Assembly: GCF_015704895.1 (NCBI RefSeq)
Contig: NZ_JADQWB010000022.1
Coordinates: 1 to 64,000 of the forward strand
Direction of reading: 5' to 3'
DNA length: 64,000 bases
DNA from: Agrobacterium leguminum
Lineage (GTDB): Bacteria > Pseudomonadota > Alphaproteobacteria > Rhizobiales > Rhizobiaceae
Shown: one piece after another, positions 37,925 through 45,929 of the stretch
Layout of the letters: each line of letters begins with the position of its first letter
Position numbering within the stretch: the first letter of the stretch is position 1
Notes under the pieces: model-generated
The model's input: the letters and a program-made list of their open reading frames with translations, nothing else
The model's database searches: none
What the model was told of the DNA's origin: nothing
Translations under genes and position numbers: made by a program

Positions 37925-38674
37925 TCACGCGATGATGTCGTGTGCGAACTCGATGATGTTGCCGCCGTTGTCCTTGACCAGGCCGAGGCGCTTGCCGATG
38001 GGGGGCAGATCGAACGGCTCGATGAAGACCTCGACACCCCGTTCCTTCAGGCCGGCGATTGTCTTGTCGACGTTTTCGACGGCGAGGCACAGATGGATAA
38101 AACCGCTGTGTGCGAGGTGATCGGCAAGATCCTTCTGGACGGGCAACGGCTGAGGGTTGGCATCACCAAGAACTTCGATCTTGAATGAGCCGAGGCGGAG
38201 ATAGGCGCAACGCAGATCGGGATTGATCGCTGGCAGCGTCCACTCGACGTCGACCGTAAAGCCCAGCTTTTCGGTATAGAATGCCAAAGTACCTGCATAA
38301 TCGGGTGTACGCAGCGCAATATGGTCCGCGTTGAGGATGCCCAATGCCTCGCGCGTGGCCTGAGTAGCCGGAGGTGGCGTTGCCTCATCAACCCGATTGC
38401 CCTTGATCAACCAGGTCGGACCTTCGACGTAGCTTGAAATCGCTTCGAAGAACTTTGCGAAATGCGGTCCGTTGGAATGAAGCTCGAACGCGGCAAGACT
38501 GTCATAGGCTTCGTTGAGATAAAAGCGGTTCGGGTTGGTTTCGTCTGCGATCAGCTCAAAGCGACGCGTTCCCGGCTCGGACGCGGCGGAGTTACGACCA
38601 TCTTCGTGCGCTGCTGCGATGAAATCGTCGCGATGCTCCGGCTTCACGTCAAAATAAACGGCTACATTGTACAT
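37925..38674 (-). CDS. ABM monooxygenase-like domain fused to a VOC/glyoxalase domain
   Basis: A 249-residue two-domain cytosolic protein. Residues ~1-95 form an antibiotic-biosynthesis-monooxygenase (ABM, YgiN-like) dimeric alpha+beta barrel: YNVAVYFDVKPEHRDDFIAA, GTRRFELIADETNPNRFYLN, and FELHSNGPHFAKFFE. Residues ~115-247 form a VOC (glyoxalase/bleomycin-resistance) domain: NADHIALRTPDYAGTLAFYT, EKLGFTVDVEW, HSGFIHLCLAVENVDKTIAG and KDNGGNIIEFAHD, with His and Glu residues placed as metal ligands. ABM enzymes oxidise quinols or polyphenols; VOC enzymes include ring-cleavage dioxygenases and glyoxalases. The fusion suggests two consecutive steps on one aromatic substrate. It is first in an operon with the SDR gene, with the 39-bp element 85 bp upstream. 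Confidence 0.88.
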   Translation of the reverse strand: MYNVAVYFDVKPEHRDDFIAAAHEDGRNSAASEPGTRRFELIADETNPNRFYLNEAYDSLAAFELHSNGPHFAKFFEAISSYVEGPTWLIKGNRVDEATPPPATQATREALGILNADHIALRTPDYAGTLAFYTEKLGFTVDVEWTLPAINPDLRCAYLRLGSFKIEVLGDANPQPLPVQKDLADHLAHSGFIHLCLAVENVDKTIAGLKERGVEVFIEPFDLPPIGKRLGLVKDNGGNIIEFAHDIIA

Positions 38675-38759
38675 GCTATTCTCCTGTACGTTTTGAGCGT
38701 TTCCTTTCGGGCGGCCTGTCTAATTGACGGGCGTGCTCATACGTTAAGAGTGCCGAACC

Positions 38760-38798
38760 GATATGAATAGTCGATCAATTCTTATCAGTGTGATGAGC
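38760..38798 (+). promoter_or_regulatory. Shared 39-bp regulon element, copy 1
   Basis: It starts GATATGAATAGTCGATCAAT and contains the invariant core AGnCGATnAATTnTnAT found at three other promoters in this region (43212, 44866, 47149). It lies 85 bp upstream of the ABM-VOC start, with the element pointing away from the gene, the same orientation as copies 2 and 4 relative to their operons. Confidence 0.75.
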
Positions 38799-39394
38799 TG
38801 TAAATATCAATCGAGGTTTTCTCGGTAATGCTGGTCAAGGGCTACACCCATCGACTTTTAGATAAACCCGGAAAGTTGTATTATCGAACTGTCCGCACAA
38901 TGCAGCCAAGTGGTTTCGATGTCCTTTGAAGCCGGCGCCTTCCTTCAAATCTGCAGGCATTTCTTTGTCTGGTTGGCGGTGCGCTGGGTGTTCAGTCCAC
39001 AAGCAAGATGCAGTTAAGTTTCTTGACGCCGTGGCTACGTTCAAAGTCTAACGATAAGCTGAATATATAGTTGCTTCACCAATATATCAGCTATTTCCAG
39101 CAAGCCGGATCATTACTCCACTTAGTAACGTTTCTTAAAGAAAGCCGCTTGGCTCGGTGCGCTGACCGAATTCGAACGGAATGAGTGTTTTTAAAGTTGA
39201 TAAAAGGCCTCGCGCTGTTAGATAATACGGAGGGTGCAGGAGGCTGGTTGCACGCGGCATCTTGGATGCCGTTTCGCAGTTATGATGACACCGTCATGAC
39301 ACAATGGATATCGAGCTTCGCACGGTTTGTCGGTGATTTGCTAGTGGTCGGATACTCGTGGCAACTGGCCGCCATCTTGCAGCTAAATGGCATC
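38799..39394. other. Intergenic region between two minus-strand operons
   Basis: About 0.6 kb after the aldo-keto reductase gene. A 112-residue plus-strand frame (39185-39523) overlaps that gene antisense and shows no domain. No clear terminator or RNA gene is visible. Confidence 0.4.
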
Positions 39395-40222
39395 TCAGAA
39401 GTCTGCAATCTCGGGGTCCGGCCCAATACGCCCGTCGCCGGAGTTGAGCTTAGCAATCGCAGCCAGGTCGGTTTCATCGAGGCCGAAGCCGAAAACGTCG
39501 AAATTCTCGATGATGCGAGATGACGAGACAGATTTCGGAATCACAATCAACCCGTTGTCGATGTGCCAGCGGATGATGATTTGGGCCGGTGTGCGCCCAT
39601 GCTTATCAGCGATCGACACGATGGTCGGGTCGGTCAGGAGCGTTCCTCGCCCGAGAGGGCTCCAGGACTGGGTCGCGATCCCGTGCTTGGCATTGAAATC
39701 CCGCAGCTTTCTCTGCTGAAAGCGCGGATGCAGCTCAATTTGATTGATCGCCGGAGTGACGCCCGTCTCCGAGATGATCTTGCTGAGATGCTCAGGAGCG
39801 AAATTGCACACGCCGATCGACCGAACACGCCCTTGCTCCTTCAATTGGATAAAGGCTTTCCAGGTATCAACATACAGGCCTCGACCTGGCGACGGCCAAT
39901 GAATGAGATAAAGATCGACGTAGTCGAGGCCCAGGCGCGTCAAACTATCATCGAACGCGCGCAGCGTTGAATCATAACCCTGATCGTCATTCCAGAGCTT
40001 CGTAGCGACGAAAATATTTTCGCGCGCCACACCTGCGGCCCGGATGCCTTCACCGACTCCGGCCTCATTGTGATAGGCCGCAGCCGTGTCTACGTGCCGA
40101 TAACCGGCACGTAGAGCCGCATCAACCGCCGAACTGGTAACATCGGGAGGCGTTTTCCAGACGCCCAGACCGAGTTGCGGGATCGTATTCCTGTCGTTCA
40201 AGCAGACCTGCGGTTGTGACAC
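39395..40222 (-). CDS. Aldo/keto reductase (AKR)
   Basis: A 275-residue NADPH-dependent reductase of carbonyl compounds. The catalytic tetrad is present: Asp and Tyr in YRHVDTAAAYHNEAGVG, Lys in FVATKLWND and His in DLYLIHWPSP. The cofactor region reads VIPKSVSSSRIIENFDVF. I chose GTG 40222 (VSQPQVCLND) because a strong AGGAGG precedes it and the length then fits the family; a longer frame from 40306 overlaps the preceding gene. It is the last gene of the five-gene operon starting at 43121, 11 bp after the Old Yellow Enzyme gene. It would reduce aldehydes or ketones formed from the same substrates. Confidence 0.92.
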   Translation of the reverse strand: MSQPQVCLNDRNTIPQLGLGVWKTPPDVTSSAVDAALRAGYRHVDTAAAYHNEAGVGEGIRAAGVARENIFVATKLWNDDQGYDSTLRAFDDSLTRLGLDYVDLYLIHWPSPGRGLYVDTWKAFIQLKEQGRVRSIGVCNFAPEHLSKIISETGVTPAINQIELHPRFQQRKLRDFNAKHGIATQSWSPLGRGTLLTDPTIVSIADKHGRTPAQIIIRWHIDNGLIVIPKSVSSSRIIENFDVFGFGLDETDLAAIAKLNSGDGRIGPDPEIADF

Positions 40223-40233
40223 GATCAATCCTC

Positions 40234-41400
40234 CTAACGAGCTGAAGATGCGAGCGCCGCCGCCGCCATGTGCCTGATCTGGTTGGCGCGACCCTGTAAC
40301 CACCAACCAACCTGCACAGGCCAGGATCGGTAAGGGTTCGCCGGGTCAGCAGCGCTCAGTTGTGCCTCGACATGCAGCGGAAAATTCGGGTCAACCAATG
40401 CCTCGCGCGCAATGGCGACGAGATCAGCATGACCGTTAGCGACCACCGCTTCGGCTTGATGCCCATCGACTATCAGGCCCACGGCCATGGTGGCGATCCC
40501 CGTCTCGGCACGGACGCGCGAAGCGTAGGGAATCTGGTATCCGTAGCTGGAAGGATAGTCATAGCGCGGCGCGATGCCGCCAGACGAGCAGTCCACCACA
40601 TCGACACCCAGATCCTTTAGGCGCTGTGCGAAGACCACCGTATCATCGATGGACATGCCCTCACGCAGTCCATCTACCGCCGACACCCGCACGAAGAGCG
40701 GCTTATCGTCGGGCCAGGCTGCCCGCACGGCCTGAGCCACTTCAAGCGGGAAGCGCATGCGTCCCTCGAAGTCTCCTCCAAACTCGTCGGTGCGATTGTT
40801 GGTGACAGGCGACAGGAAGCTGTTGAGCAGAAAGCCGTGCGCGCAATGGATTTCGACGATGTCGAAACCTGCAGCGAGTGCTCGCCGCGCGGCAGCGACG
40901 AACGCTTCCTTGACCTCATCCATCGTTTCGCGCGTGAGCGCCGTCGGCTTCAACCAACCCTCCGCATAGGGCTTGTCGGAGGCCGAAACGACCGGCCAAG
41001 GATGCTCACCACGGTCGAACTGTTCCTGACCGAGTGGGCCATTGCCTTCCCACGGCCGCTGGCCGGCAGCTCTCGCTCCGGCGTGTCCGATCTGGATGCC
41101 CGCAACAGCACCCGACGCCTTCAGCGCGGTGGCGATGCGAGCGAGGCCCTCAATGTGGTCATCGGACCAGATACCCAGATCGCCATGGGTGATCCTGCCT
41201 TCAGGCACAACACCAGTGGCCTCGACCATGACCAGGCCAAAGCCGCCCATCGCGAAGCGTCCGAGATGAATAAGATGATAGTCGTTCGCATACCCATCCT
41301 TCGCCGAATATTGGCACATGGGAGCGACCGCGAGCCGATTGCGCAGCGTGATACCACGCAGCGTGACGGATTCGAATAATTTCACGGCTTTATCCTTCAA
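40234..41400 (-). CDS. Old Yellow Enzyme family ene-reductase (YqjM/NamA type)
   Basis: A 388-residue FMN-dependent NAD(P)H:flavin oxidoreductase that reduces activated C=C bonds (enones, quinone-like compounds, maleimides, nitro compounds). The YqjM-class Cys is in LAVAPMCQYSAKDGYANDYH. The substrate-binding His pair is IVEIHCAHGFLLNSFLSP, followed by NNRTDEFGGDFEGRMRFPL. The FMN phosphate site is in the C-terminal barrel (ATMAVGLIVD, ADLVAIAREALVDPNFPL). Length is normal plus a short tail. It sits fourth in the operon, between an ABM gene (40 bp upstream) and the aldo-keto reductase. A detoxification or catabolic role on electrophilic unsaturated compounds fits all the neighbours. Confidence 0.94.
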   Translation of the reverse strand: MKDKAVKLFESVTLRGITLRNRLAVAPMCQYSAKDGYANDYHLIHLGRFAMGGFGLVMVEATGVVPEGRITHGDLGIWSDDHIEGLARIATALKASGAVAGIQIGHAGARAAGQRPWEGNGPLGQEQFDRGEHPWPVVSASDKPYAEGWLKPTALTRETMDEVKEAFVAAARRALAAGFDIVEIHCAHGFLLNSFLSPVTNNRTDEFGGDFEGRMRFPLEVAQAVRAAWPDDKPLFVRVSAVDGLREGMSIDDTVVFAQRLKDLGVDVVDCSSGGIAPRYDYPSSYGYQIPYASRVRAETGIATMAVGLIVDGHQAEAVVANGHADLVAIAREALVDPNFPLHVEAQLSAADPANPYRSWPVQVGWWLQGRANQIRHMAAAALASSAR

Positions 41401-41440
41401 CCTTCGAGAGAGCCGCGCCGCGCTGAGGCGGCGCGATCAA

Positions 41441-41794
41441 TCACGCCTTCGCGGCGATGGGCGTCACCATTGCGCAGCGGCGCAGATCCATGTCGCCGTC
41501 GAGCACTTCGGGCAGCACCGCGAGGAAATCCTTCATGTACTGATACTCGAAATGGGCATCGAGGTCGGACGCCTGCTTCCAATTCTCGTAGAGCACCCAA
41601 ACATCCGGGTCTTCATTCGAGCGGTGGAGGTCATAATTGACGTTGCCGGCTTCGGCGCGTGCCGGCTCGACCAGTGTTCCCAGCCGGCGACCCAACTCGT
41701 CGCCCATGCCCTTCTTGGCACGAATAAAGGCGATAAGGGTGAGTTGCTCGCCGTATGATGGTGTCGGCAAAGGCGCGACTGATTGTGCGGTCAT
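41441..41794 (-). CDS. ABM-domain quinol monooxygenase-like protein
   Basis: A 117-residue cytosolic protein with one ABM domain of the YgiN type. It has a typical first strand (LTLIAFIRAKKGMGDELGRR), the middle PARAEAGNVNYDLHRSNEDP, DVWVLYENWKQASDLDAHF and MKDFLAVLPEVL. YgiN oxidises menaquinol or quinols without a cofactor, and relatives act on polyketide hydroquinones. It is third in the operon, 99 bp after another ABM gene and 40 bp before the Old Yellow Enzyme gene. It is only distantly similar to the neighbouring ABM protein, so the two probably act on different intermediates. Confidence 0.88.
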   Translation of the reverse strand: MTAQSVAPLPTPSYGEQLTLIAFIRAKKGMGDELGRRLGTLVEPARAEAGNVNYDLHRSNEDPDVWVLYENWKQASDLDAHFEYQYMKDFLAVLPEVLDGDMDLRRCAMVTPIAAKA

Positions 41795-41893
41795 ATGCTA
41801 GTCTCCGATTATAATAATTGTCGCGCTGCGCAGCGCCGAAGGGTTGCCAACGCTTGGATCAACGGCAGCCGGCGAGCGCGTTCGTATCTGTTG

Positions 41894-42247
41894 TCACGCC
41901 GCAGAACGCGGCAGCGGATCAAGGTCCTGGACGAACCTCAGGCCACCTTCACTGAGCGGTTTGGCCAGGTTGCGTTCGAACATCGCAAACAGCTCGATCG
42001 TATAGGACTGCGCGAAGTGGAACTTCACCGCGTCTTCGTTGCGCCAGATCTCATAGAGCACGTAGCTGCGCTCGCTCCCGAGGATCTTGTGGACGTTGAA
42101 GGTGATGTTGCCGGGCTCAAGGCGTGAGTTGGTCACCGAACGGCGGAAGACCTGCTCGAATTCGGCTTCGGCGCCGGGCTTGACCTCGAAGTTGACGACG
42201 AGCGTTACCTCGCCATTCGCGCTGGGCTGCATAACGATATCGGACAT
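41894..42247 (-). CDS. ABM-domain protein, cytosolic twin of the exported copy at 47307
   Basis: A 117-residue ABM protein: NGEVTLVVNFEVKPGAEAEF, then RLEPGNITFNVHKILGSERS, YVLYEIWRNEDAVKFHF, and GGLRFVQDLDPLPRSA. Start ATG 42247 (MSDIVMQPSANG) is preferred over the longer frame from 42292. Over ~112 residues it is about 90% identical to the protein encoded at 47307-47768, and the DNA is nearly as similar. That other copy has an added signal peptide. It lies second in the operon, 103 bp after the SDR gene. Likely function: cofactor-free oxidation of a quinol-like substrate, by family. Confidence 0.9.
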   Translation of the reverse strand: MSDIVMQPSANGEVTLVVNFEVKPGAEAEFEQVFRRSVTNSRLEPGNITFNVHKILGSERSYVLYEIWRNEDAVKFHFAQSYTIELFAMFERNLAKPLSEGGLRFVQDLDPLPRSAA

Positions 42248-42350
42248 TGCTCTTCTCCATAACGAGAGGTGATCAGGTTGACGTGCCGCCACTCAACCGC
42301 AGGCTCTACCAGGTAACAGAGCCTGCGGTTCAAGGCCGCGCGCGAAGCAA

Positions 42351-43121
42351 TCAGGCGATCGAGTAACCGCCGTCGATCAGGAGGCCGTGGCCCGAGATGA
42401 ACGAGGCCTCGTCCGATGCCAGGAAGGCGACGACGGTCGCCATCTCCTCCGGCGTGCCGGCGCGGCCGGGGACCGTGCTGGCGGCGAAGGCGTTCTTGGC
42501 TTCCGCGGTCGGCCAGATGCGGTCCTGGAACGGCGTGTCGATGATGCCGGGATTGATCGCGTTGACGCGAATGCCCTGCTTGAACAACTCGATCGCGGCG
42601 GTCTTGGTCAGACCGAGCACGGCATGCTTGCTGGCGATATAGAGGCCGGCATTGGCGAAGCCGATAACACCGCCCATCGAAGCGTTGTTGATGATCGCGC
42701 CGCTGCCCTGCGCCAGCATCGCCTTGGCCTGGTGCTTCATCGACCAGAATACGCCGCGCACGTTGGCGTTGAAGATCGTGTCATAGGTCTCGTTGGTCTG
42801 CTCGACAAAGGGCGAAAACGCGCCTTCGGTGCCGGCGTTGTTGAACGCGATATCGATGCGGCCATAGGTCGAGATCGTCTTTGCGATCAGGTCGATGACG
42901 CTCTGCTCGACGTTCACGTCAGCCACCACGGCGGTTGCTTCAAAGCCTTCGGCCTTGATTTCAGCCGCGAGGGCTTCGATCTCCGCGCCACGACGGGCGC
43001 TTGCAATGACCTTGGCGCCACGGCGGGCGAGTTCGATAGCGGTGGCACGGCCGATCCCTGAGCTGGCACCGGTAACGAGGGCGACCTTACCTTCGAGGGT
43101 TCTGAGCGGTTTGTTGCTCAT
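42351..43121 (-). CDS. Classical short-chain dehydrogenase/reductase, first gene of operon
   Basis: A 256-residue classical SDR. The cofactor motif is VALVTGASSGIG, NNAG follows in IDIAFNNAGTEG, the catalytic Ser is in IINNASMGGVIG, and the YxxxK pair is in LYIASKHAVLGLTKTA; the end VAFLASDEASFISG is typical. It oxidises or reduces an alcohol/ketone pair with NAD(P). I chose ATG 43121 (MSNKPLRTLEGK) since GGAGA stands before it on the minus strand; ATG 43133 is also in frame. It heads the operon SDR-ABM-ABM-OYE-AKR, and the 39-bp regulon element lies 90 bp upstream. Confidence 0.94.
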   Translation of the reverse strand: MSNKPLRTLEGKVALVTGASSGIGRATAIELARRGAKVIASARRGAEIEALAAEIKAEGFEATAVVADVNVEQSVIDLIAKTISTYGRIDIAFNNAGTEGAFSPFVEQTNETYDTIFNANVRGVFWSMKHQAKAMLAQGSGAIINNASMGGVIGFANAGLYIASKHAVLGLTKTAAIELFKQGIRVNAINPGIIDTPFQDRIWPTAEAKNAFAASTVPGRAGTPEEMATVVAFLASDEASFISGHGLLIDGGYSIA

Positions 43122-43211
43122 CTTTATCTCCATCGGTTGAAAACTTTCCCGGTGCGGGCGCCAACTGATGCAGCCGTTGTGCCGGTGCTACTTATTTATA
43201 GCTTTGAAACA

Positions 43212-43250
43212 GATATGATAAGGCGATTAATTTTCATCTTAGTAGTGAAT
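43212..43250 (+). promoter_or_regulatory. Shared 39-bp regulon element, copy 2
   Basis: It starts GATATGATAAGGCGATTAAT, carries the invariant core and ends TAGTGAAT like copies 3 and 4 (ATGAAT). It stands 90 bp before the SDR start and 50 bp after the adenylate cyclase stop, so it must serve the five-gene operon. Confidence 0.78.
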
Positions 43251-43300
43251 GAAATGCATCAATCGGAGTTAACCGGGATGGCCGAGCCGGGACCATCTGA

Positions 43301-44638
43301 CTATTCTCCCGACTCGTGGTTTTTTTTGAAGCGCTCAACGTTGTCCAATCTGCCTCCTAGGACCAAAGAGTAGACCTCGAGGGCATTATCAAGGCCCCGC
43401 ACATTAAACGACCCGATATGATCTAATTCATCCTGGCAGTTCACAATCTTAGCAAACTGACCCGAGAGTAAGATCGGTTTGTTAAGCTTCTTTGTCATTC
43501 CCTCCAACCGTGACGCCACGTTTACAGCCGGTCCAATAACAGTAAAATCTAATCTTTTCTTTGATCCGATGTTACCATAAGCAACCTCGCCGACATGAAC
43601 ACCTACGCCATGTCGAAGCGGTGGTCGCCGGCCGTCCGAATTTGTGGCATTGAGAGCCGCGATTGCTGCGTGCCCCTCCCGAACGGCTGCAAGCAGGTTC
43701 TGCGATGCGTTCGGATCGGAAAGCGGGAATATCGCAAGCAGGCCATCGCCGACGAATTTGAGTATCTCGCCTCCAAACCTTTCGATTGGCTCTGAAATGG
43801 CATCAAAATATTGGTTCAGCCGCTCGATGACATCGTCAAGCGGCCACCGGCTTGCAAACTCTGTAAAATCACGCAGATCGCAAATCGTCACTGCGGCATT
43901 CACGGTCTTCCCGCTACCTCGCCTCGTCGCTCCGGCAAGAATCTCTTGACCAGCACGTGGCCCCACATAGGTATCAAGGAGCGTTCGAGTGAGAATATTC
44001 TTCAGCCTGATTTCCGTTATCAGTGTGATCGCCGACAGTAGATACCGAAGGGTTTCGATGTGATCATCGAGAAACCCGCCCGAGCGATCCGTTGCGAAGG
44101 TCACGACATGGCGTTTACCGAGAGTATGATTGAGTGGCCAGGCAACATAGTCCGTAAGCCCCTCACGAGTTAGTTCCGTATATATCGGATACTGGGCCGC
44201 GGAATCGATGCCTACGTCGAGACGTTGTCGCACCATTGTTGCACCGCTGTATATATCGTAAGCTGGACTCTGCAGAAATTGTGGGGTCTCTTCGACGCCG
44301 TAACCAAATGTCGTTACCTTAACCCCACTTGAACCAGCCCGCCATAACAACCTCGCGCCAAGCCATTGTGGGTTGTGCGTTCTGAAATGTAAAGTTGCTC
44401 GCGCAACCGGAACCGCTGCCGCACGAAGCCTTTCGCACAGCTCAGCTAAAATGTTATCGATGAAGGGCTCATCCTGAGTACCCGACATCAGCCAGCACAA
44501 CAAATCATCGGGCTGGTTCGACCGGAAACTGTCCTCGCGGCTATTTTGTCCTATTGGTGATGGGTGTGCATAAGTGTGCCCTTGTGTTGCACCGATTGAA
44601 TATTGGGTTGTGACATCGCTGCCTTCATTAGGTGCCAT
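43301..44638 (-). CDS. Class III adenylate cyclase with N-terminal sensor-like region
   Basis: A 445-residue cytosolic protein. The C-terminal ~190 residues form a class III nucleotide cyclase: AAVTICDLRDFTEFASRWPL with the first metal Asp, then GGEILKFVGDGLLAIFPL with the substrate Lys and second Asp, then RHGVGVHVGEVAYGNIGSKK and LDFTVIGPAVNVASRLEG with the transition-state Asn and Arg. All key residues are present, so it should make cAMP. The N-terminal ~240 residues lack membrane segments and may form a ligand-sensing region (WLGARLLWRAGSSGVKVTTF). It lies between the SDR operon and the LysR gene, transcribed towards the former. No ribosome site stands out for ATG 44638. Confidence 0.92.
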   Translation of the reverse strand: MAPNEGSDVTTQYSIGATQGHTYAHPSPIGQNSREDSFRSNQPDDLLCWLMSGTQDEPFIDNILAELCERLRAAAVPVARATLHFRTHNPQWLGARLLWRAGSSGVKVTTFGYGVEETPQFLQSPAYDIYSGATMVRQRLDVGIDSAAQYPIYTELTREGLTDYVAWPLNHTLGKRHVVTFATDRSGGFLDDHIETLRYLLSAITLITEIRLKNILTRTLLDTYVGPRAGQEILAGATRRGSGKTVNAAVTICDLRDFTEFASRWPLDDVIERLNQYFDAISEPIERFGGEILKFVGDGLLAIFPLSDPNASQNLLAAVREGHAAIAALNATNSDGRRPPLRHGVGVHVGEVAYGNIGSKKRLDFTVIGPAVNVASRLEGMTKKLNKPILLSGQFAKIVNCQDELDHIGSFNVRGLDNALEVYSLVLGGRLDNVERFKKNHESGE

Positions 44639-44833
44639 CGTTCTTAGATTCCTACGCGCACAATATCGCGATCACAGCCTGCCATCAGTCCACACGCCAT
44701 GACGGAAACGGCGCTGACTAAAGCCAGAAACTTCGGCCATGGCCACCATCTCCACCGTGCAAACCCGATCGAGAATGTGCTCCACCAGTCAAAAAAAACT
44801 TGCCGACGCAGTGCCAGCCGTCCCGCCTATGTC

Positions 44834-44858
44834 GATATCTCTTACTTACTTAGATATC
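44834..44858. promoter_or_regulatory. Inverted repeat with 11-base spacer before the LysR gene
   Basis: GATATCT (44834-44840) and AGATATC (44852-44858) form a perfect dyad with 11 bases between. This fits the long-dyad form common for LysR-type binding sites. It lies eight bases before shared element copy 3, between the divergent cyclase and LysR genes, and is a candidate autoregulatory site. Confidence 0.5.
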
Positions 44859-44865
44859 TGAAAAA

Positions 44866-44904
44866 GATATGACTAGACGATGAATTATGATTGAAGTAAT
44901 GAAT
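44866..44904 (+). promoter_or_regulatory. Shared 39-bp regulon element, copy 3
   Basis: It starts GATATGACTAGACGATGAAT and ends AATGAAT. It covers the region just before the likely LysR start (44929) and overlaps the longer possible reading frame from 44887, which argues for the downstream start. The position suits autoregulation of the LysR gene and possibly control of the divergent cyclase 227 bp away. Confidence 0.72.
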
Positions 44905-44928
44905 AAGAATTATCAATTGGATTGCAGC

Positions 44929-45813
44929 ATGCACGCTACGGAACTGGCAGAACTCTCAACATTTCTCGCTGTCGCGCGTTTCAAGAGCTTCAAGCAGGCC
45001 GCAGTCGAGCGCGGGGTTGCCGCTTCCGCCGTCAGCCATGCGATCCGCAGCTTGGAGGAACGGGTGGGTGTGCGTCTGTTTCACCGAACCACCCGAAGCG
45101 TCTCTCTTACGGAGGCGGGTGAGCGCTTCATGACCGAACTTCGTCCAGCATTTGGTCAGATCGAGCGGGCCCTCGATAGCTTGAATTCATTTCGTGGAAC
45201 GCCGTTCGGGACAGTTCGGATCAATATGCCCAACTCGATTGCTCCTTACGTGCTGCACGATGTCATGGGGCCACTGGTCAAGCAGAATCCCGGCTTGCAT
45301 CTGGATATCGTCGCGACAGACCGACTGATCGATATCGTCGACGAGGGCTTTGACGCTGGAATCCGTTTCGGCGAGCGCCTGATGCAGGACATGATTGCAG
45401 TACACATCAAACCGACATTACGATTCTCCGTCGTCGGAACTCCAGAATATTTCAGCGGACGCAGCATTCCGTTGAAGCCCGCCGATCTTCGGCAGCATTC
45501 CTGCATTCGATACCGTTTTCCGAGCGGCGCGATTTATAACTGGCAGTTTGAAAAGGATGGGGAAGCGATCGATATCGAGGTCAATGGCCCGGTCACTATC
45601 GACAGTCAGGAACTCATGGTGGAGGCAGCCCTACAAGGTTGCGGCCTGGCCTATGTTTGGCAGGAGCGCGTGACCGAGCATCTGAAAAGCGGCGCCCTGA
45701 TCCGCTGCCTCGATGATTGGTGCGCCCCTGACGACAACCTGTTCCTCTATTATCCCAGCCGGCGTTATCTCTCGGCCGGCCTGCGTGCCGTGATCAACAT
45801 GCTCAAGGCTTGA
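44929..45813 (+). CDS. LysR-type regulator, likely controller of the 37-52 kb regulon
   Basis: A 294-residue LysR protein: MHATELAELSTFLAVARFKS, the helix-turn-helix AVERGVAASAVSHAIRSLEE, then RTTRSVSLTEAGERF, and the effector domain (VRINMPNSIAPYVLHDVMG, EGFDAGIRFGERL, EAALQGCGLAYVWQERV). I chose ATG 44929 because the family N-terminus begins there and the sequence before it is the shared promoter element; ATG 44887 would extend through that element. It lies centrally between operons that all carry the same element, so it is the natural candidate regulator. IS30 remnants follow directly. Confidence 0.9.
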   Translation: MHATELAELSTFLAVARFKSFKQAAVERGVAASAVSHAIRSLEERVGVRLFHRTTRSVSLTEAGERFMTELRPAFGQIERALDSLNSFRGTPFGTVRINMPNSIAPYVLHDVMGPLVKQNPGLHLDIVATDRLIDIVDEGFDAGIRFGERLMQDMIAVHIKPTLRFSVVGTPEYFSGRSIPLKPADLRQHSCIRYRFPSGAIYNWQFEKDGEAIDIEVNGPVTIDSQELMVEAALQGCGLAYVWQERVTEHLKSGALIRCLDDWCAPDDNLFLYYPSRRYLSAGLRAVINMLKA

Positions 45814-45929
45814 AGGGCATCACGACGCTACTCTTGGCCGCTTTTCTGCGTGGTGCTGGATCAAAGCGATCCTATCAATCGTCGCGAAAATCGCTGGCGT
45901 TGTTGTTGTCCTTTTTTGAGAATCTTCCT

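Noticed and set aside
39185-39523. 112-residue plus-strand frame at the end of the aldo-keto reductase gene
   Set aside because: Mostly antisense to a well-supported gene.
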